Of a stretch of DNA of 64,000 bases, positions 11,335 to 22,972 are shown piece after piece. The stretch is from NCBI GenBank assembly GCA_021229015.1, contig CM037787.1:39813037-39877036 (forward strand). Direction: 5' to 3'. The DNA comes from Solen grandis. Taxonomy: Eukaryota; Mollusca; Bivalvia; Adapedonta; Solenidae. The translations under genes were made by a program, and so were the position numbers. The notes beneath the pieces were generated by a model. The model saw only the letters and a list, made by a program, of their open reading frames with translations, had not been told where the DNA came from and did no database searches. The stretch's first letter is position 1. Each line of letters starts with the position of its first letter.

Positions 11335-11945
11335 CGATCGGGGACTGGTCTGACTTGCTTGACAGGAGCGCTCGACTGGTCTGTCTTGTTCGGCACGAGC
11401 GTTCGGCTGGTCTATCTATTTCAGCAGGAGCGTTCGAATTGTCTATCTAGTTCGGTAAGAGATTTCGGCTGGTCTATTTTACTCGACAGGAGCGTTCAGC
11501 TGGTCTAGTTCGGCAGGAGCTTTCGGCTTGTCTATTTTGCTCGACAGGAGCGTTCGGCTGGTCTATCTAGTTCGACAGGCGCTTTCGGCTTGTCTATTTT
11601 GCTCGACAGGAGCGTTCGGCTGGTCTATCTAGTTCGACAGGCGCTTTCGGCTTGTCTACTTTGCTCGACAGGCGCTTTCGGTTGGTCTATTTTGCTCCAC
11701 AGGAACGTTCGGCAGGGCGTTTGACTGGTCTATTTTGCTCAACAGGAGCGTTCGGCTGGTCTATCTAGTTCGACAGGCGCTTTCGGCTTGTCTATTTTGC
11801 TCGACAGGATATTTCGGCTGGTCTATCTAAAACAGCAGGAGCTATCGGCTGGTCTACTTTGTTCGACAGGAGCTTTTGCGTGGTCTATCTTTCTCGACAG
11901 GAGAATTCGACTGGTCTATCTTGCTCGAAATCGCTCCAGCTTTCT
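11335..11945. repeat. 31-bp minisatellite array (about 20 diverged units)
   Basis: Units read TTCGGCTGGTCTA, then a variable TCTAGTT or TTTTGCT core, then CGACAGGAGCG. Period is 31 bp. Two core variants alternate for part of the array. The ends are more diverged than the middle. Confidence 0.9.
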
Positions 11946-14363
11946 GCTAGAATATTTTTGACAGGATCAGAATAAAACCAGAATATTTTGTGTAAATCTC
12001 CCTTTGTACAATATTTTACAACATTAAATAGTGTATATAAAATTATATGATAATGATATATATGTACTAAAACTATGTTATAAGACTCAGTTTGATTATG
12101 GGAGACTCTCCTATTATATACATATATTAAACAGCGTAAAAACTAAATTATTGTTATAAATATTCACACATCTAAAAAGACCACAAACGCACATATTTAT
12201 GTCAATATAAGACCAAAAGGCCAAGGACATATACTATTTAATTTAAAAGAATACGAAAACAAGTAAAACAATGAAAACAAGTAATTCTAGTTCTCAAAGA
12301 ACGAATACATCGTAATTCTCTCCTTAGGTCTCAATACATGTACATGTATATAAAAGCAGGCTTTTGGCAATGTGATCTAAATAATTATATTTACATGTAT
12401 GCACTGTCCCACCCTATAGAGCTCACTGCCAATTTAGCTCCCGGAGTAGCTCAAATCGGTGAAACACATTCAAGCTGTATACAAAATGTCGAGTACAGCT
12501 AGCATACTTTTTGACCAAACGGCTGATATAACAGAATTCATATGAAAACCAAGTGCCCGGTTGTTAGTTATTTCATCAAATGATTCCATGTCCCCCGTTG
12601 AGGAAGGGGCTTATAGTTTTGGTGCCGTTCATCCATCAGTACTTACGAGCAAGCATTCGAAGGACATTTTCAGCAGACCATTTAAGGTCGCATGCCATGC
12701 TGACTGTTCAGCCTGCAAAGTATACTATTTTGAATGTTCAAATAGCCGCAGTACTGGTAATGTGTAGGTAATCCGAATCGGCAGTCATCCATGACTTAGT
12801 GATAAGCATGTGTTTAAGGTACTGTGTATGCAAATTGATTGACACCTTCACTGATTCACAGGCTATTGTCGAGTGATACCTAAGGACATCTCGTCTGCCG
12901 AGCGATATAATGATCGAAGAAAAATAGGTAATTACAAAAACTTTATATCAGTAAAACTATTCTAGACAGGTGATGTTAAGGAAATAGCATAAAAATCGAT
13001 TAGTATAAAATTAGCCACTAAAAACAACAACTAAGTTGGACATTAAAATGTAATTGCTATCGAAATAATTTCACTAGAGCCCAAATAAATTATTGATTTA
13101 AGAAATAACTTTGACTAAATCTAATCAACGAAATTTTAAATTCACTTTTCTCTACATCTATAAAATTTTAAATCTTGAATTAAAAGCGGGCAATTTAACT
13201 GCCAGGTTGATGAACTTTCAGGTATGAAAAATTGCTGATTTTGTTTTGGAAAAAAAAAATAAGAAGCTATTCTGCAAGGAAGATGCATACCTATCGCTAG
13301 CCATGTAAATTAAACTTTATCAGAAATGGGTTGTGTTTCTAAATGTCATCAGCTATACTATTTTTACATAACTTGTAAATATTATTTTAACGAAGCAGTT
13401 AAATTCTTCTTAACTAACTCTCTCAATATATAAATACAAAAAGTAGGTCTATACATCATCATGTTCACTTTTCTTATTATTTACGAATAAAATAATAATA
13501 ATTATTATAAAATATGTGTATTTTAGATTTATGAATATAATTAAGAAATGAAAGAATTTGAAAATTGTTAACTGCCATATTTTGGGACAATGTATGTGTA
13601 GATTATGATTACTAATTCAAATCAAATCCAGGTAATCAGTTATTGTTCAATGTTACTGATAAGTCAATGAATACTAATGCACAGAATACACAATTAATGT
13701 GCAAAATAAAACGGATATTAAAGATTTTATTATTAAATATCAACATCTATTGTTTGTTTTGTCACTGATTAAACACTTAAAAAAACCAAAATGTTTCAAC
13801 TAAAACTAAATATGTACAAAAAAAAAATGACACGCAAAAGGGGCCCACACCTACCCTATAACGTGCGCCTGATTTTTTTTTCTGAGAATTTCTGTGTGAA
13901 GACTGCTTCCAGATCGACAATTTGACAGCCAATATCATTAGGGTCGAACCTATTCCCTTCCACATTTTTGATAAAATGATTATGTTTAACGTGAAAATTG
14001 ATTTTTTTCTCAGTCTTTGACAAAACTGTCTTTTACACTGTTGAGTCAAAAACTAATGATCACAAGTCACTTTTTGTGGGGGTTCAGGAAACTCTTATTA
14101 AATACTTTATGCCAGTTTGTGAATGAAATTACAAGATAAGCCCGTATTTCTTACCCGGAAGAAGTAATGCCCTTTCAGTAATATCAGCGCCCCCCCCCCC
14201 ATAACCAACAGCACTTCCATCTCCCCCACCGTTATATTTATTTTATTTATTTTTGATCGGGGCCTGTAAATGCAATTGTAATCAAATTTATACGATTGCA
14301 CAGCAGTTATTCAATAACATGACTTTGCGCCGGTAAAAGATAACATTATATCGCTCAATGCTT
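11946..14363. other. AT-rich spacer, no gene recognised
   Basis: Low-complexity AT-rich sequence with short homopolymers. Short open stretches at 12561-12771 and 13777-14049 lack domains and splice context. A run of C at 14191-14200 and T runs are present. Confidence 0.45.
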
Positions 14364-15242
14364 AAGGCTCGGTCCCACTTGGCTTTTTTTTTTTGCCTCG
14401 GGGATGGGATGCATACGTACTCCCGATGGAAATAGAGTCGCGAGCCACGTGGAGTCATCGGGAGGCCTCGGTGTACTGCAAAAAGAATTCATTGAAATTT
14501 TCCCGATGTGTTCTCGATGTTTTATCGGGAAAACAAGCCGGGGAAATAACCGCAGAGAAGCTCCGGTCAGCATTCACGGAGCTTCCGCGATTTTTTTCCT
14601 CCGATGAATCCCCGATGCGTCTGTGATGTCTCGCCGAAGTATCAGGGGGCATTCGGGGATATTCGGCGGCCTTTCGGTGACACATTCCCGATCTTATGGT
14701 TAAATCTCATATTTGCAAAAAAGTAAACAAAAAAAAAATGGCAAGGGTTGAAAAGCGCACCCAGAAATTAGTTTCTGTTTTGGCCAGTCTTAGAATGAGA
14801 CGGTCAAAAAGGCCATTGGACATTGCTTAGGGCATCCCCTTAAACCCCCCAAAAGTCTTCTCTTGACTTTGTCGCTTAATTCCACCATCAAATTTTCATA
14901 CTCTCAATAATCTTCCCCGAGACACGTGGGATGGTTCGCAAGATCCCCTAATCTACGGGGATATTCCCCCGATGATGTTACAAACCCAGTGAAACTCCGG
15001 GGCACCTTCGCCGATCATCGGAGGAGGTCCCCCGGTGCTTTTCCGAACATAGGGACTCAAGGCTATTGTGTCATAGCCGAAACAACAGTGAATGTTCAAC
15101 GGACCAATCCCGAAGCCTAATAATTGTCATTTTTCAACGGACTGCTCAGTCTTTTTTTTGCTCAAACATCGGGAGCCATCGGTAGAAAAAAAATGTTTAT
15201 TTTCACATCACCGATTTTTTTTCCCAGTGGGACCTAGGCCTT
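14364..15242. mobile_element. Non-autonomous element with about 19-bp terminal inverted repeats
   Basis: The left end AAGGCTCGGTCCCACTTGG pairs with the reverse complement of the right end at 15223-15242, with one gap and two mismatches. The 880-bp interior is richer in GC than its surroundings. It carries many CCGATG words in the left half and several of their complements in the right half, giving subterminal repeats. No transposase frame and no clear target duplication were seen, so the superfamily is open. Confidence 0.55.
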
Positions 15243-15724
15243 CAAGTTTCAAAAATATATATCGGATTTAAAAACAAAAACCAAAACAACAACAAAAACC
15301 TTCACTATTATCCCCAGATACCCTTCAGAATGCATCTCCATCACACTAAAAACTTTTTTTTCCGGGGGAGCATGCCCCCGAACCCCCCTACCACTCCTAT
15401 CACATTCGGATTTTGGCCCCCCCAGCAGAAAATTTCTGGATCCGGGCCTGTGACCACACTGTATTTCCAGAGTAAACAAGCTTGGCTTTACACAAACGTT
15501 ATATGGTTGCAGAAACAAATGTTACTAGCAAATTCGTTGAATTCATATCACCGACCAAAAAGTGCTACTTGCAACACTGGAAAACGTGACCTAGGTAGTA
15601 ATCAAATGCTAAAAGAGCGACATGCAAACTATTTCAGCTCTTGAAGAAGTCACTATTGCCCCCGAGGCTATTCACGTGCCTTTCCATAAAACAAGTCACA
15701 GATGAATGAGTGTGTAATACTTAT
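15243..15724. other. Spacer with C/G-rich repeat fragment
   Basis: 15360-15450 contains a short inverted GGGGGAGCATGCCCCC motif followed by C-rich tracts. It looks like a fragment of a dispersed repeat. No gene was seen. Confidence 0.4.
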
Positions 15725-15965
15725 TATAAGTCAAACCTGTCTTAAGCGGTCAGTCAAAGGAACAGAGAAAGTGGCCGCTTAACAGAGGTGACAGCTATAT
15801 GAAGTTTACATATTACAAAATGCTACAGTTTGATAATATTAAAATTGACCGCTTAATACAGTTTGACCGCTTAATACAGTTTGACTGTTTAATACAGTTT
15901 GACCGCTTAATACAGTTTGACTGGTTAATACAGTTTGGCCGCTTAATACAGGTTCCATTGTATAT
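15725..15965. mobile_element. MITE with internal 18-bp repeats
   Basis: The left end AACCTGTCTTAAGCGG and the reverse complement of the right end AACCTGTATTAAGCGG form inverted ends. TA dinucleotides lie near both edges. Five to six tandem copies of an 18-bp unit (TGACCGCTTAATACAGTT) occupy 15846-15952 and look like expansions of the subterminal motif. This suggests a Tc1/mariner-like non-autonomous element, but the exact ends are uncertain. Confidence 0.5.
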
Positions 15966-16428
15966 TCTTCTACTAATAGTCAAGATGGGTAACTGAACAT
16001 TTTCAATATGTTTAGGGGCGATAATTCATGTGAGACTGTCATGTGATCTTGGCATTCACGTTTTATTCACCTATGTATGTGGATAAATACATGAGTTTGA
16101 AAATAAAAAAAGTTGTGTGTGATTCGATATTATGTAAAAACGGGTCTGTAAAAGATATTCGACCAATTTTCTAATTCTGGCTTAAAAAAAACGTGTATAT
16201 ATCATTGTCTTAATTCTAAATAATTTATGTATTTCACAAATTATAGCTCGACTGAAAAGTCTACATTCAAAATAGAGATAAATTGGATTTATGACATAAC
16301 ATCACGTAACATTTATTTTAAAGTATTAAATATATATTTAGATACAACAACCGGATGTACTCGTATAAAAATTATATGGTGCTTAAAAGAATAAACACAT
16401 GTTACAAGTTTTGGTATTATTCATATTG
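15966..16428. other. AT-rich spacer
   Basis: No gene or repeat recognised between the MITE and the 108-bp satellite. Confidence 0.5.
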
Positions 16429-18052
16429 TTAAAAACTATCAATCAATGGGACCGCCTGGTCCAATATTTAGATAGAGGTTCCTTTTAAATCCTGGCGGGG
16501 ACCGACAATTAAACATGTCCGGAGATAACGATTGGATAAAAAACTATCAATCAATGGGACCGCCTGGTCCAATATTTAGATACATGTTCCTTTTAAATAC
16601 TGGCGGGGACCGACAATTAAACATGTCCGGAGATAATGATTGGATAAAAAACTATCAATCAATGGGACCGCCTGGTCCGATATTTAGATACAGGTTCCTT
16701 TTAAATCTTGGCGGGGACCGACAATTAAACATGTCCGGAGATAATGATTGGATAAAAAACTATCAATCAATGGGACCGCCTGGTCCGATATTTAGATACA
16801 GGTTCCTTTTAAATCCTGGCGGGGACCGACAATAAAACATGTCCGGAGATAATGATTGGATAAAAAACTATCAATCAATGGGACCGCCTGGTCCGATATT
16901 TAATACAGGTCCCTTTTAAATCCTGGCGGGGACCGACAATTAAACATGTCCGGAGATAATGATTGGATAAAAAACTATCAATCAATGGGACCGCCTGGTC
17001 TGATATTTAGATACAGGTTCCTTTTAAATACTGGCGGGGACCGACAATTAAACATGTCCGGAGATAATGATTGGATAAAAAACTATCAATCAATGGGACC
17101 GCCTGGTCTGATATTTAGATACAGGTTCCTTTTAAATCCTGGCGGGGACCGACAATTAAACATGTCCGGAGATAATGATTGGATAAAAAACTATCAATCA
17201 ATGGGACCGCCTGGTCTGATATTTAGATACAGGTTCCTTTTAAATACTGGCGGGGACCGACAATAAAACATGTCCGGAGATAATGATTGGATAAAAAACT
17301 ATCAATCAATGGGACCGCCTGGTCTGATATTTAGATACAGGTTCCTTTTAAATCCTGGCGGGGACCGACAATTAAACATGTCCGGAGATAACGATTGGAT
17401 AAAAAACTATCAATCAATGGGACCGCCTGGTCCGATATTTAGATACAGGTCCCTTTTAAATCCTGGCGGGGACCGACAATTAAACATGTCCGGAGATAAC
17501 GATTGGATAAAAAACTATCAATCAATGGGACCGCCTGGTCTGATATTTAGATACAGGTTCCTTTTAAATACTGGCGGGGACCGACAATTAAACATGTCCG
17601 GAGATAATGATTGGATAAAAAACTATCAATCAATGGGACTGCCTGGTCTGATATTTAGATACAGGTTCCTTTTAAATCCTGGCGGGGACCGACAATTAAA
17701 CATGTCCGGAGATAACGATTGGATAAAAAACTATCAATCAATGGGACCGCCTGGTCCGATATTTAGATACAGGTTACTTTTAAATCCTGGCGGGGACCGA
17801 CAATTAAACATGTCCGGAGATAACGATTGGATAAAAAACTATCAATCAATGGGACCGCCTGGTCTGATATTTAGATACAGGTTCCTTTTAAATCCTGGCG
17901 GGGACCGACAATTAAACATGTCCGGAGATAATGATTGGATAAAAAACTATCAATCAATGGGACCGCCTGGTCCAATATTTAGATACAGGTTCCTTTTAAA
18001 TCCTGGCGGGGACCGACAATAAAACATGTCCGGAGATAACGATTGGATAAAA
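16429..18052 (+). repeat. 108-bp satellite array, 15 units, open reading frame retained
   Basis: The unit starts are exactly 108 bp apart, for example ATG at 16515, 16623, 16731, 16946, 17054, 17270 and 18026. One unit (16839) is 107 bp long. Each unit reads open for 36 codons on the plus strand (MSGDNDWIKNYQSMGPPG, then a variable P or L). Three units end in a stop because CAATTAAAC became CAATAAAAC. The unit contains the palindrome GGACCGCCTGGTCC. I see no signal peptide, no splice context and no promoter. I treat it as a satellite whose period happens to be a multiple of three, with expression unproven. Confidence 0.93.
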
Positions 18053-18865
18053 AAACTAAGATTACAGAAAAAAGTTGTTTTTAGATTTTCGTTTTTAGTA
18101 AGTTTGATTTCATATTTATTCTTTTTGATAACAAACTATAAAATATGTACACTAGAGCTTCTTTTTAAAATGCAGAAACACGGTTTTTGTAAGACCGGAA
18201 AATTATGGCTAAACAACGAAATTCGGATTCATTTTCACGTTAATACTGAAGGTCTCGTTCGAGGCTTGGAGATATAAATTCTAAATTCTTCATGGAGTAA
18301 AGCAACTGAAACTTGATCGCTAATCTTTTTTGTTGGTCATGATTTGACGTGTGACAATTTGTTTCTATGTAGGACATAACCTATGTATTGTCCATACGAG
18401 CATTGCGTTAGCGGCAACTTAAATACAAAGCTATTTCATGTACAGATTCAGAGATGTTGTGTTGGAGTGGGAGGGAAATCATTTTACGTCGACTGGGATA
18501 CAAGTTTTTTGTAATTTTGATGGTACGTGAGATGACCAGTACTTTACTCCCGTGAAGGTCATGAAGAAAAGGACCTCGGTCCACAACATGATTTGAACCC
18601 ACAAACTTTGCATCCAGAGTCGTATACGTTACCCCTTTAGGGTGGAGTGGGGTTGTAGGAATGCAGCGAATGTAAGGAAAACTCATAACTTCATGTTCGA
18701 ACATTTTCCACTTCCTTTATAAGTGTAAGTACATTATATTAGGGCCTGGTGGCGGTAATGCGGTACCCCGTCCTTGTGGCTCTAGGATTAGATAGGGAAA
18801 ATCATGTTTCTACCAAATATCTCTTGGACACCCGGTCTCTACCCTTCTAGATTCGCGCATGAATA
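18053..18865. other. Spacer after satellite
   Basis: The first about 230 bases stay open in the satellite frame up to 18277 but are AT-rich and unlike the repeat. An open stretch at 18408-18704 on the minus strand has no domain. No gene supported. Confidence 0.4.
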
Positions 18866-19036
18866 TCGTTATTGCCTGTGGTAAGAGTGTACGTCTCGGG
18901 CGCGGAAGGTCGTGGGTTCGATCCCCGGCCGCGACATACGTTTACGGCGTGATACTGCAGTGAGGCAGTACTATATCTGTCTCAAGTAGACATCGTTTCC
19001 AAATGACTGAAATACTGTCGGTGGGACGTTAAACCC
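18866..19036 (+). mobile_element. tRNA-derived SINE
   Basis: The head has a tRNA-like A box (TGGTAAGAGTGT) and a perfect pol III B box GGTTCGATCCC at 18915-18925. A body follows, then the tail AAATACTGTCGGTGGGACG and TTAAACCC, then a T-rich stretch. The tail is the same as in the other SINEs of this window and is common in molluscan SINEs. Confidence 0.75.
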
Positions 19037-19250
19037 ATTTTTTTTCTTTTGTGCGCATGTACATCATAGCAAAATGTATTTGAAAGTCTATGAGACAATG
19101 AAACACACATAGTAAAATAATAAAAAAGAAAATAATTCTATAAAAATGCTTTGACCTTCATTCTGAATTAATTTACCACACACACATGTCGTGAAAGAAA
19201 AGAGTGTATGGCTTTAATCATGAAGGGTACTGACTTAGTGAGAGACTTTC

Positions 19251-20005
19251 ACTATTATGACCGCCTCGCTATTAAGACCACCTAACTAATAAGACCACCT
19301 CGCTATTAAGACCACCTCACCAATAAGACCGCCTCGCTATTAAGACCACCTAACTAATAAGACCGCCTCGCTATTAAGACCACCTAACTAATAAGACCGC
19401 CTCGCTATTAAGACCACCTAACTATTAAGACCGCCTCGCTATTAAGACCACCTAACTAATAAGACCGCCTCGCTATTAAGACCACCTCACTAATAAGACT
19501 GCCTCGCTATTAAGACCACCTCACCAATAAGACCGCCTCGCTATTAAGACCCTCACGCTATTAAGACCACCTCACTAATAAGACCGCCTCGCTATTAAGA
19601 CCACCTCACCAATAAGACCGCCTTGCTATTAAGACCCTCACGCTATTAAGACCACCTCACTAATAAGACCGCCTCGCTATTAAGACCACCTCACCAATAA
19701 GACCGCCTCGCTATTAAGACCACCTCACTAATAAGACCGCCTCGCTATTAAGACCACCTCACCAATAAGACCGCCTCGCTATTAAGACCATCTCACCAAT
19801 AAGACCGCCTCGCTATTAAGACCACCTCACCAATAAGACCGCCTTGCTTTTAAGACTCTCACGCTATTAAGACCACCTCACTAATAAGACCGCCTCGCTA
19901 TTTAGACCACCTCACCAATAAGATCGCCTCGCTTTTAAGACCCTCACTAATAAGACCGCCTCGCTATTAAGACCCCCACGCTAGTAATACCCCCACGCAA
20001 TTAAG
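19251..20005. repeat. 17/34-bp minisatellite array
   Basis: Two alternating 17-bp half-units, GACCGCCTCGCTATTAA and GACCACCTCACCAATAA (with variants), form a 34-bp dimer repeated about 20 times. Shortened half-units such as GACCCTCACGCTATTAA interrupt it. The words resemble the repeats inside the MITE at 15725-15965. Confidence 0.93.
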
Positions 20006-20599
20006 ACCACTTGTCCGTGAGACATGTATGTTGGATGTAATGATATTTTGTGTTATTTTGTATATGTTCACTGGTTACCTCAGCAATCAAGTGTTTATAT
20101 TGAATGTCTTAGTGAAGTCTCCGTATGTGGACATGGGTTGCCAATATGGCATGAATAAAGGGCCATTCCAGTGGACATACTGTGTATGATACCTCTTGGG
20201 ACATAGATAGAACTCATTAAAAGAAATATTAGATCAGTGCCATTTAGAAACTACGGGGTATTGCATTGTGTCGATGTGAAAACGGAAAATACATGTGTGT
20301 GAAAAATGTACATGTATCTGTTATATCACGTGCTTGATAAATGGTCATGTTATACTGTCGGGGGAACGTTAAACCAACAAACAACGACAACAAACAAATG
20401 ATCATATCATGGTTTAAGTTGGATATAAGATGGATCATGAATGATCAGATACGGTAATTATACATAGTAGTTTAATTATTACATGATGGATGGGTTAAGT
20501 AATGTGTAATATTTATCTTGTAAATATGTAGCCGTAATATAAAGATCGCTTGGTGTAGTTAATACAGTAAAATTGTCTGTGTAGTGCTGATGTTTTGAT
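20006..20599. other. Spacer with SINE-tail fragment
   Basis: At 20346-20378 there is a degenerate ATACTGTCGGGGGAACG and TTAAACC tail without a recognisable head, so it is probably a truncated SINE on the plus strand. The rest is AT-rich and unassigned. Confidence 0.4.
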
Positions 20600-20840
20600 A
20601 CAGTGATTACCTTTACAAAGCCTTATTTGCACTTTCATTACACGCTTGTGGAATTAGCTCAATCGGTAAGAGCGTCGATCAGCACTTTTTTCTATCATGA
20701 GGTCATGAGTTCTATACCAGCTGAGACTTTTTTTAATTCATATTGTTATATTTTTATAGTTTGTTTTACGTACTAGTTTTATGCATGCAATATTTTGCTT
20801 TTGTTAATTTGTATTTGTTTCATTTTGATTTAAACATAAA
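20600..20840 (+). mobile_element. tRNA-derived SINE, second family, copy 1
   Basis: The tRNA-like head GGAATTAGCTCAATCGGTAA at 20650-20669 contains the A box. GAGTTCTATACC at about 20707-20718 is a B-box-like element, and T runs follow. The tail ends in GATTTAAA and an A-rich stretch of TAAATAAATA type. A homologous copy, inverted, lies at about 29140-29370. The two share head, spacer words and tail, which defines the element as about 230 bp. Confidence 0.6.
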
Positions 20841-22650
20841 CATAAACCAAAATAAATAAATAAATAAAAAATAAAAAAATAATAATAAAAAATTAAAAAA
20901 TTGACCGCTCTATGTATAAATAATATATGGAGAGGTCGACTTTTTTTATTTAAATCTTAGTTTTAAAAAAATCAAATCAAATTTCAATGCATCCACAAGA
21001 TGCCATAAAATATATGGAAAATGCTACTTAATTAGGAGTCATATTATTTAAGTATAGTGAGACCCGAGACTCGTGCAGAAAAATATATAAAATAATAACT
21101 GCCTCTCTATATATAAAGAGCCTAATATTAAGAGAGTTTTTTTAATAGTCGTATGAAGATATTGTGCATAGACAGGTAAGATTATAAGGTCAAAACTGTA
21201 GAAAAGAGCAAGAGAGGGGGCAGCATGCTTATTGTAAGCCATCCATTAAAACATTTTTTAAATCTTTTCTTGTAAAGAGTTACATGAGTATTATTAAGCA
21301 GAATTAACAAATGCACAAGAATGTATTTTAAATTTCATAAGCTTATGACCCATTAATATTGTTGCTGCTTTAAAAAAGTGCACAAAAAATAAATGCAATA
21401 CTTCATTACTGCACTGTGCCAAGGAAAAAATAACTTATCATTTTTTTTTATATTTTCTTTCCTTTCCTTTTCATTTTTTTTTTATTTTCATTGGTATAAT
21501 CAGGATATATTCTATAAAAAATATCTAATATAAAGGTCCTGGTATGATGAATAGTAATTTTAATATTACAAAATTCTCCAGCTGGATTCCAACTCTCAAG
21601 CTAACCTTGCAGCGTGCTGTATAAACGATTGTAGGTAGCACCATATAAAACATGGAAACGGATGTTTTTTATTGGTAAATAACACGATTTTGCAGTTATA
21701 CGCTTAAGTAAAAAATCCATCCCAAGCGATATTGTTATATCGCTAAAGGATAAGATCCTCTTTACAAAAAAAAAATAAATAAAAAAATGTTATTTTTGTT
21801 GTTGGTGTGTGGTGGTGGTGGTGGTGTGTGTGTGTGCTATTTTTTCTTCCACACTACCTTACTCTTTCTTTCGTTTGGGGAACTCGCTTTGCTTATGAAG
21901 GTACGGGTTGATTCAACTTTTCAAAAGGAAATAATCTGGAATTAATCCAACAAAGAGTGCAGTTGATCGTATTAAGTTTTAATTAACTAATTCAGGAACA
22001 GACAGTGAGTACAATCAATCAATCAAATGTTGAAGTACAAAACCGAAAGTAGAAATAAAAAATGAATCGAATGTTTCCATGTGTTTTTAAATTAGAGCAA
22101 TATCAATAAAATGGAAAGCAATTATTTCAAAAAAAATATGATCTTGCAAATTTACCTCGCTGTGTCGATCATCCTTCATTTCTCTACATCATACATTTTA
22201 TAAACAGCTAAATATAGTTTCCCGTTCGATTACTTAATCTTACGGGCGTGTCGAAATAACGCAAAAGACGAAAATCCGAAATAAACGTAATTTACCGAAA
22301 TGTTAAATGGGTGGATGATCAAGACAGAAGATTACATATTAAACATAATGAAATACACTTTTTCATTTCCAAACAATCAGAATTATACATTATTATAAAA
22401 GTCTAAACTAAGATGTTTTATATAAAATTCTAACACGGCTTGCATCTTTATCTCTATACAGAAAGAAGGAAAAATTTGTGTGTAAATTCGCAACAACGCA
22501 CTGGAATCAGCGCGCGCGATGCGTAATAATATCACGGCTTGCACTTTAAACCCTTACAATTACCTCCCCCGTATACTGCAGTATGAATGAACGTAAACAT
22601 CGTAGTAAAACTGACCTACTTTAAACAATACCGTTCGTCTGCATCGTAAA
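20841..22650. other. AT-rich spacer with short microsatellites
   Basis: An A/T-rich block with TGG and TG microsatellites at 21805-21835. The segment 21920-22010 is a diverged direct repeat of 23222-23297 (shared AATCCAACAA, GAGTGCAG, TGATCGTA and GGAACAGA words). 22478-22506 is similar to 22986-23014. These repeats flank the coding-like stretch at 22651-22972. No exon is supported upstream. Confidence 0.45.
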
Positions 22651-22972
22651 ATGGCTGAATTACCTCACGGTGCTCATTGTGAGTTACGGGGTAGTAATGA
22701 CACATGGAGAGTTGTTGATAGACAACATGACGGTATCGTTCTTAAGTATGTCATTCAATCGCTACATTCCGGAGAAATAAAAAGGGTTTTCAAACACGAA
22801 TTGTTTGAAAAAAATACAACAACCTACAAAGAAATCAACAGCTATTAGGTTTTGACGAAGTGCTGCTCTTTGGTGAAAAATTTGAGCCAACATTTACCAA
22901 TTGTGACACATGTGAGCCTCCAAAAAAGAGGTTCAAAACGCTTCGCCCTCGTGATATAATAATTCGCACCTG
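22651..22972 (+). pseudogene. Unidentified short coding-like stretch, one frameshift
   Basis: An ATG-started frame runs 65 codons to TAG at 22846-22848 (MAELPHGAHCELRG..., YVIQSLHSGEIKRVFKHELF). A second frame, open from 22809, continues with protein-like sequence (LLGFDEVLLFGEKFEPTF, CEPPKKRFKTLRPRD) to a TGA at about 22970. The two parts look like one protein of about 107 residues broken by a one-base change between 22809 and 22845. It is mixed in charge, has one possible Cys pair (CDTC) and a basic KKR stretch, and has no signal peptide or membrane segment. I do not recognise the family. It could be a remnant of a mobile element, since it is flanked by diverged direct repeats, or a single-exon host gene with a sequencing indel. 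Confidence 0.4.

Noticed and set aside
12440..12480. tRNA-like A box (AGTAGCTCAAATCGGTGAAA)
   Set aside because: No B box at the right distance and no acceptor stem.
8652..20005. CRISPR-like arrays
   Set aside because: The arrays are directly tandem without unique spacers and the context is eukaryotic.
20650..20726. Candidate tRNA gene
   Set aside because: The boxes are tRNA-like, but the sequence does not fold into a proper cloverleaf, and a homologous copy with the same tail at 29.2 kb shows that it is a SINE.
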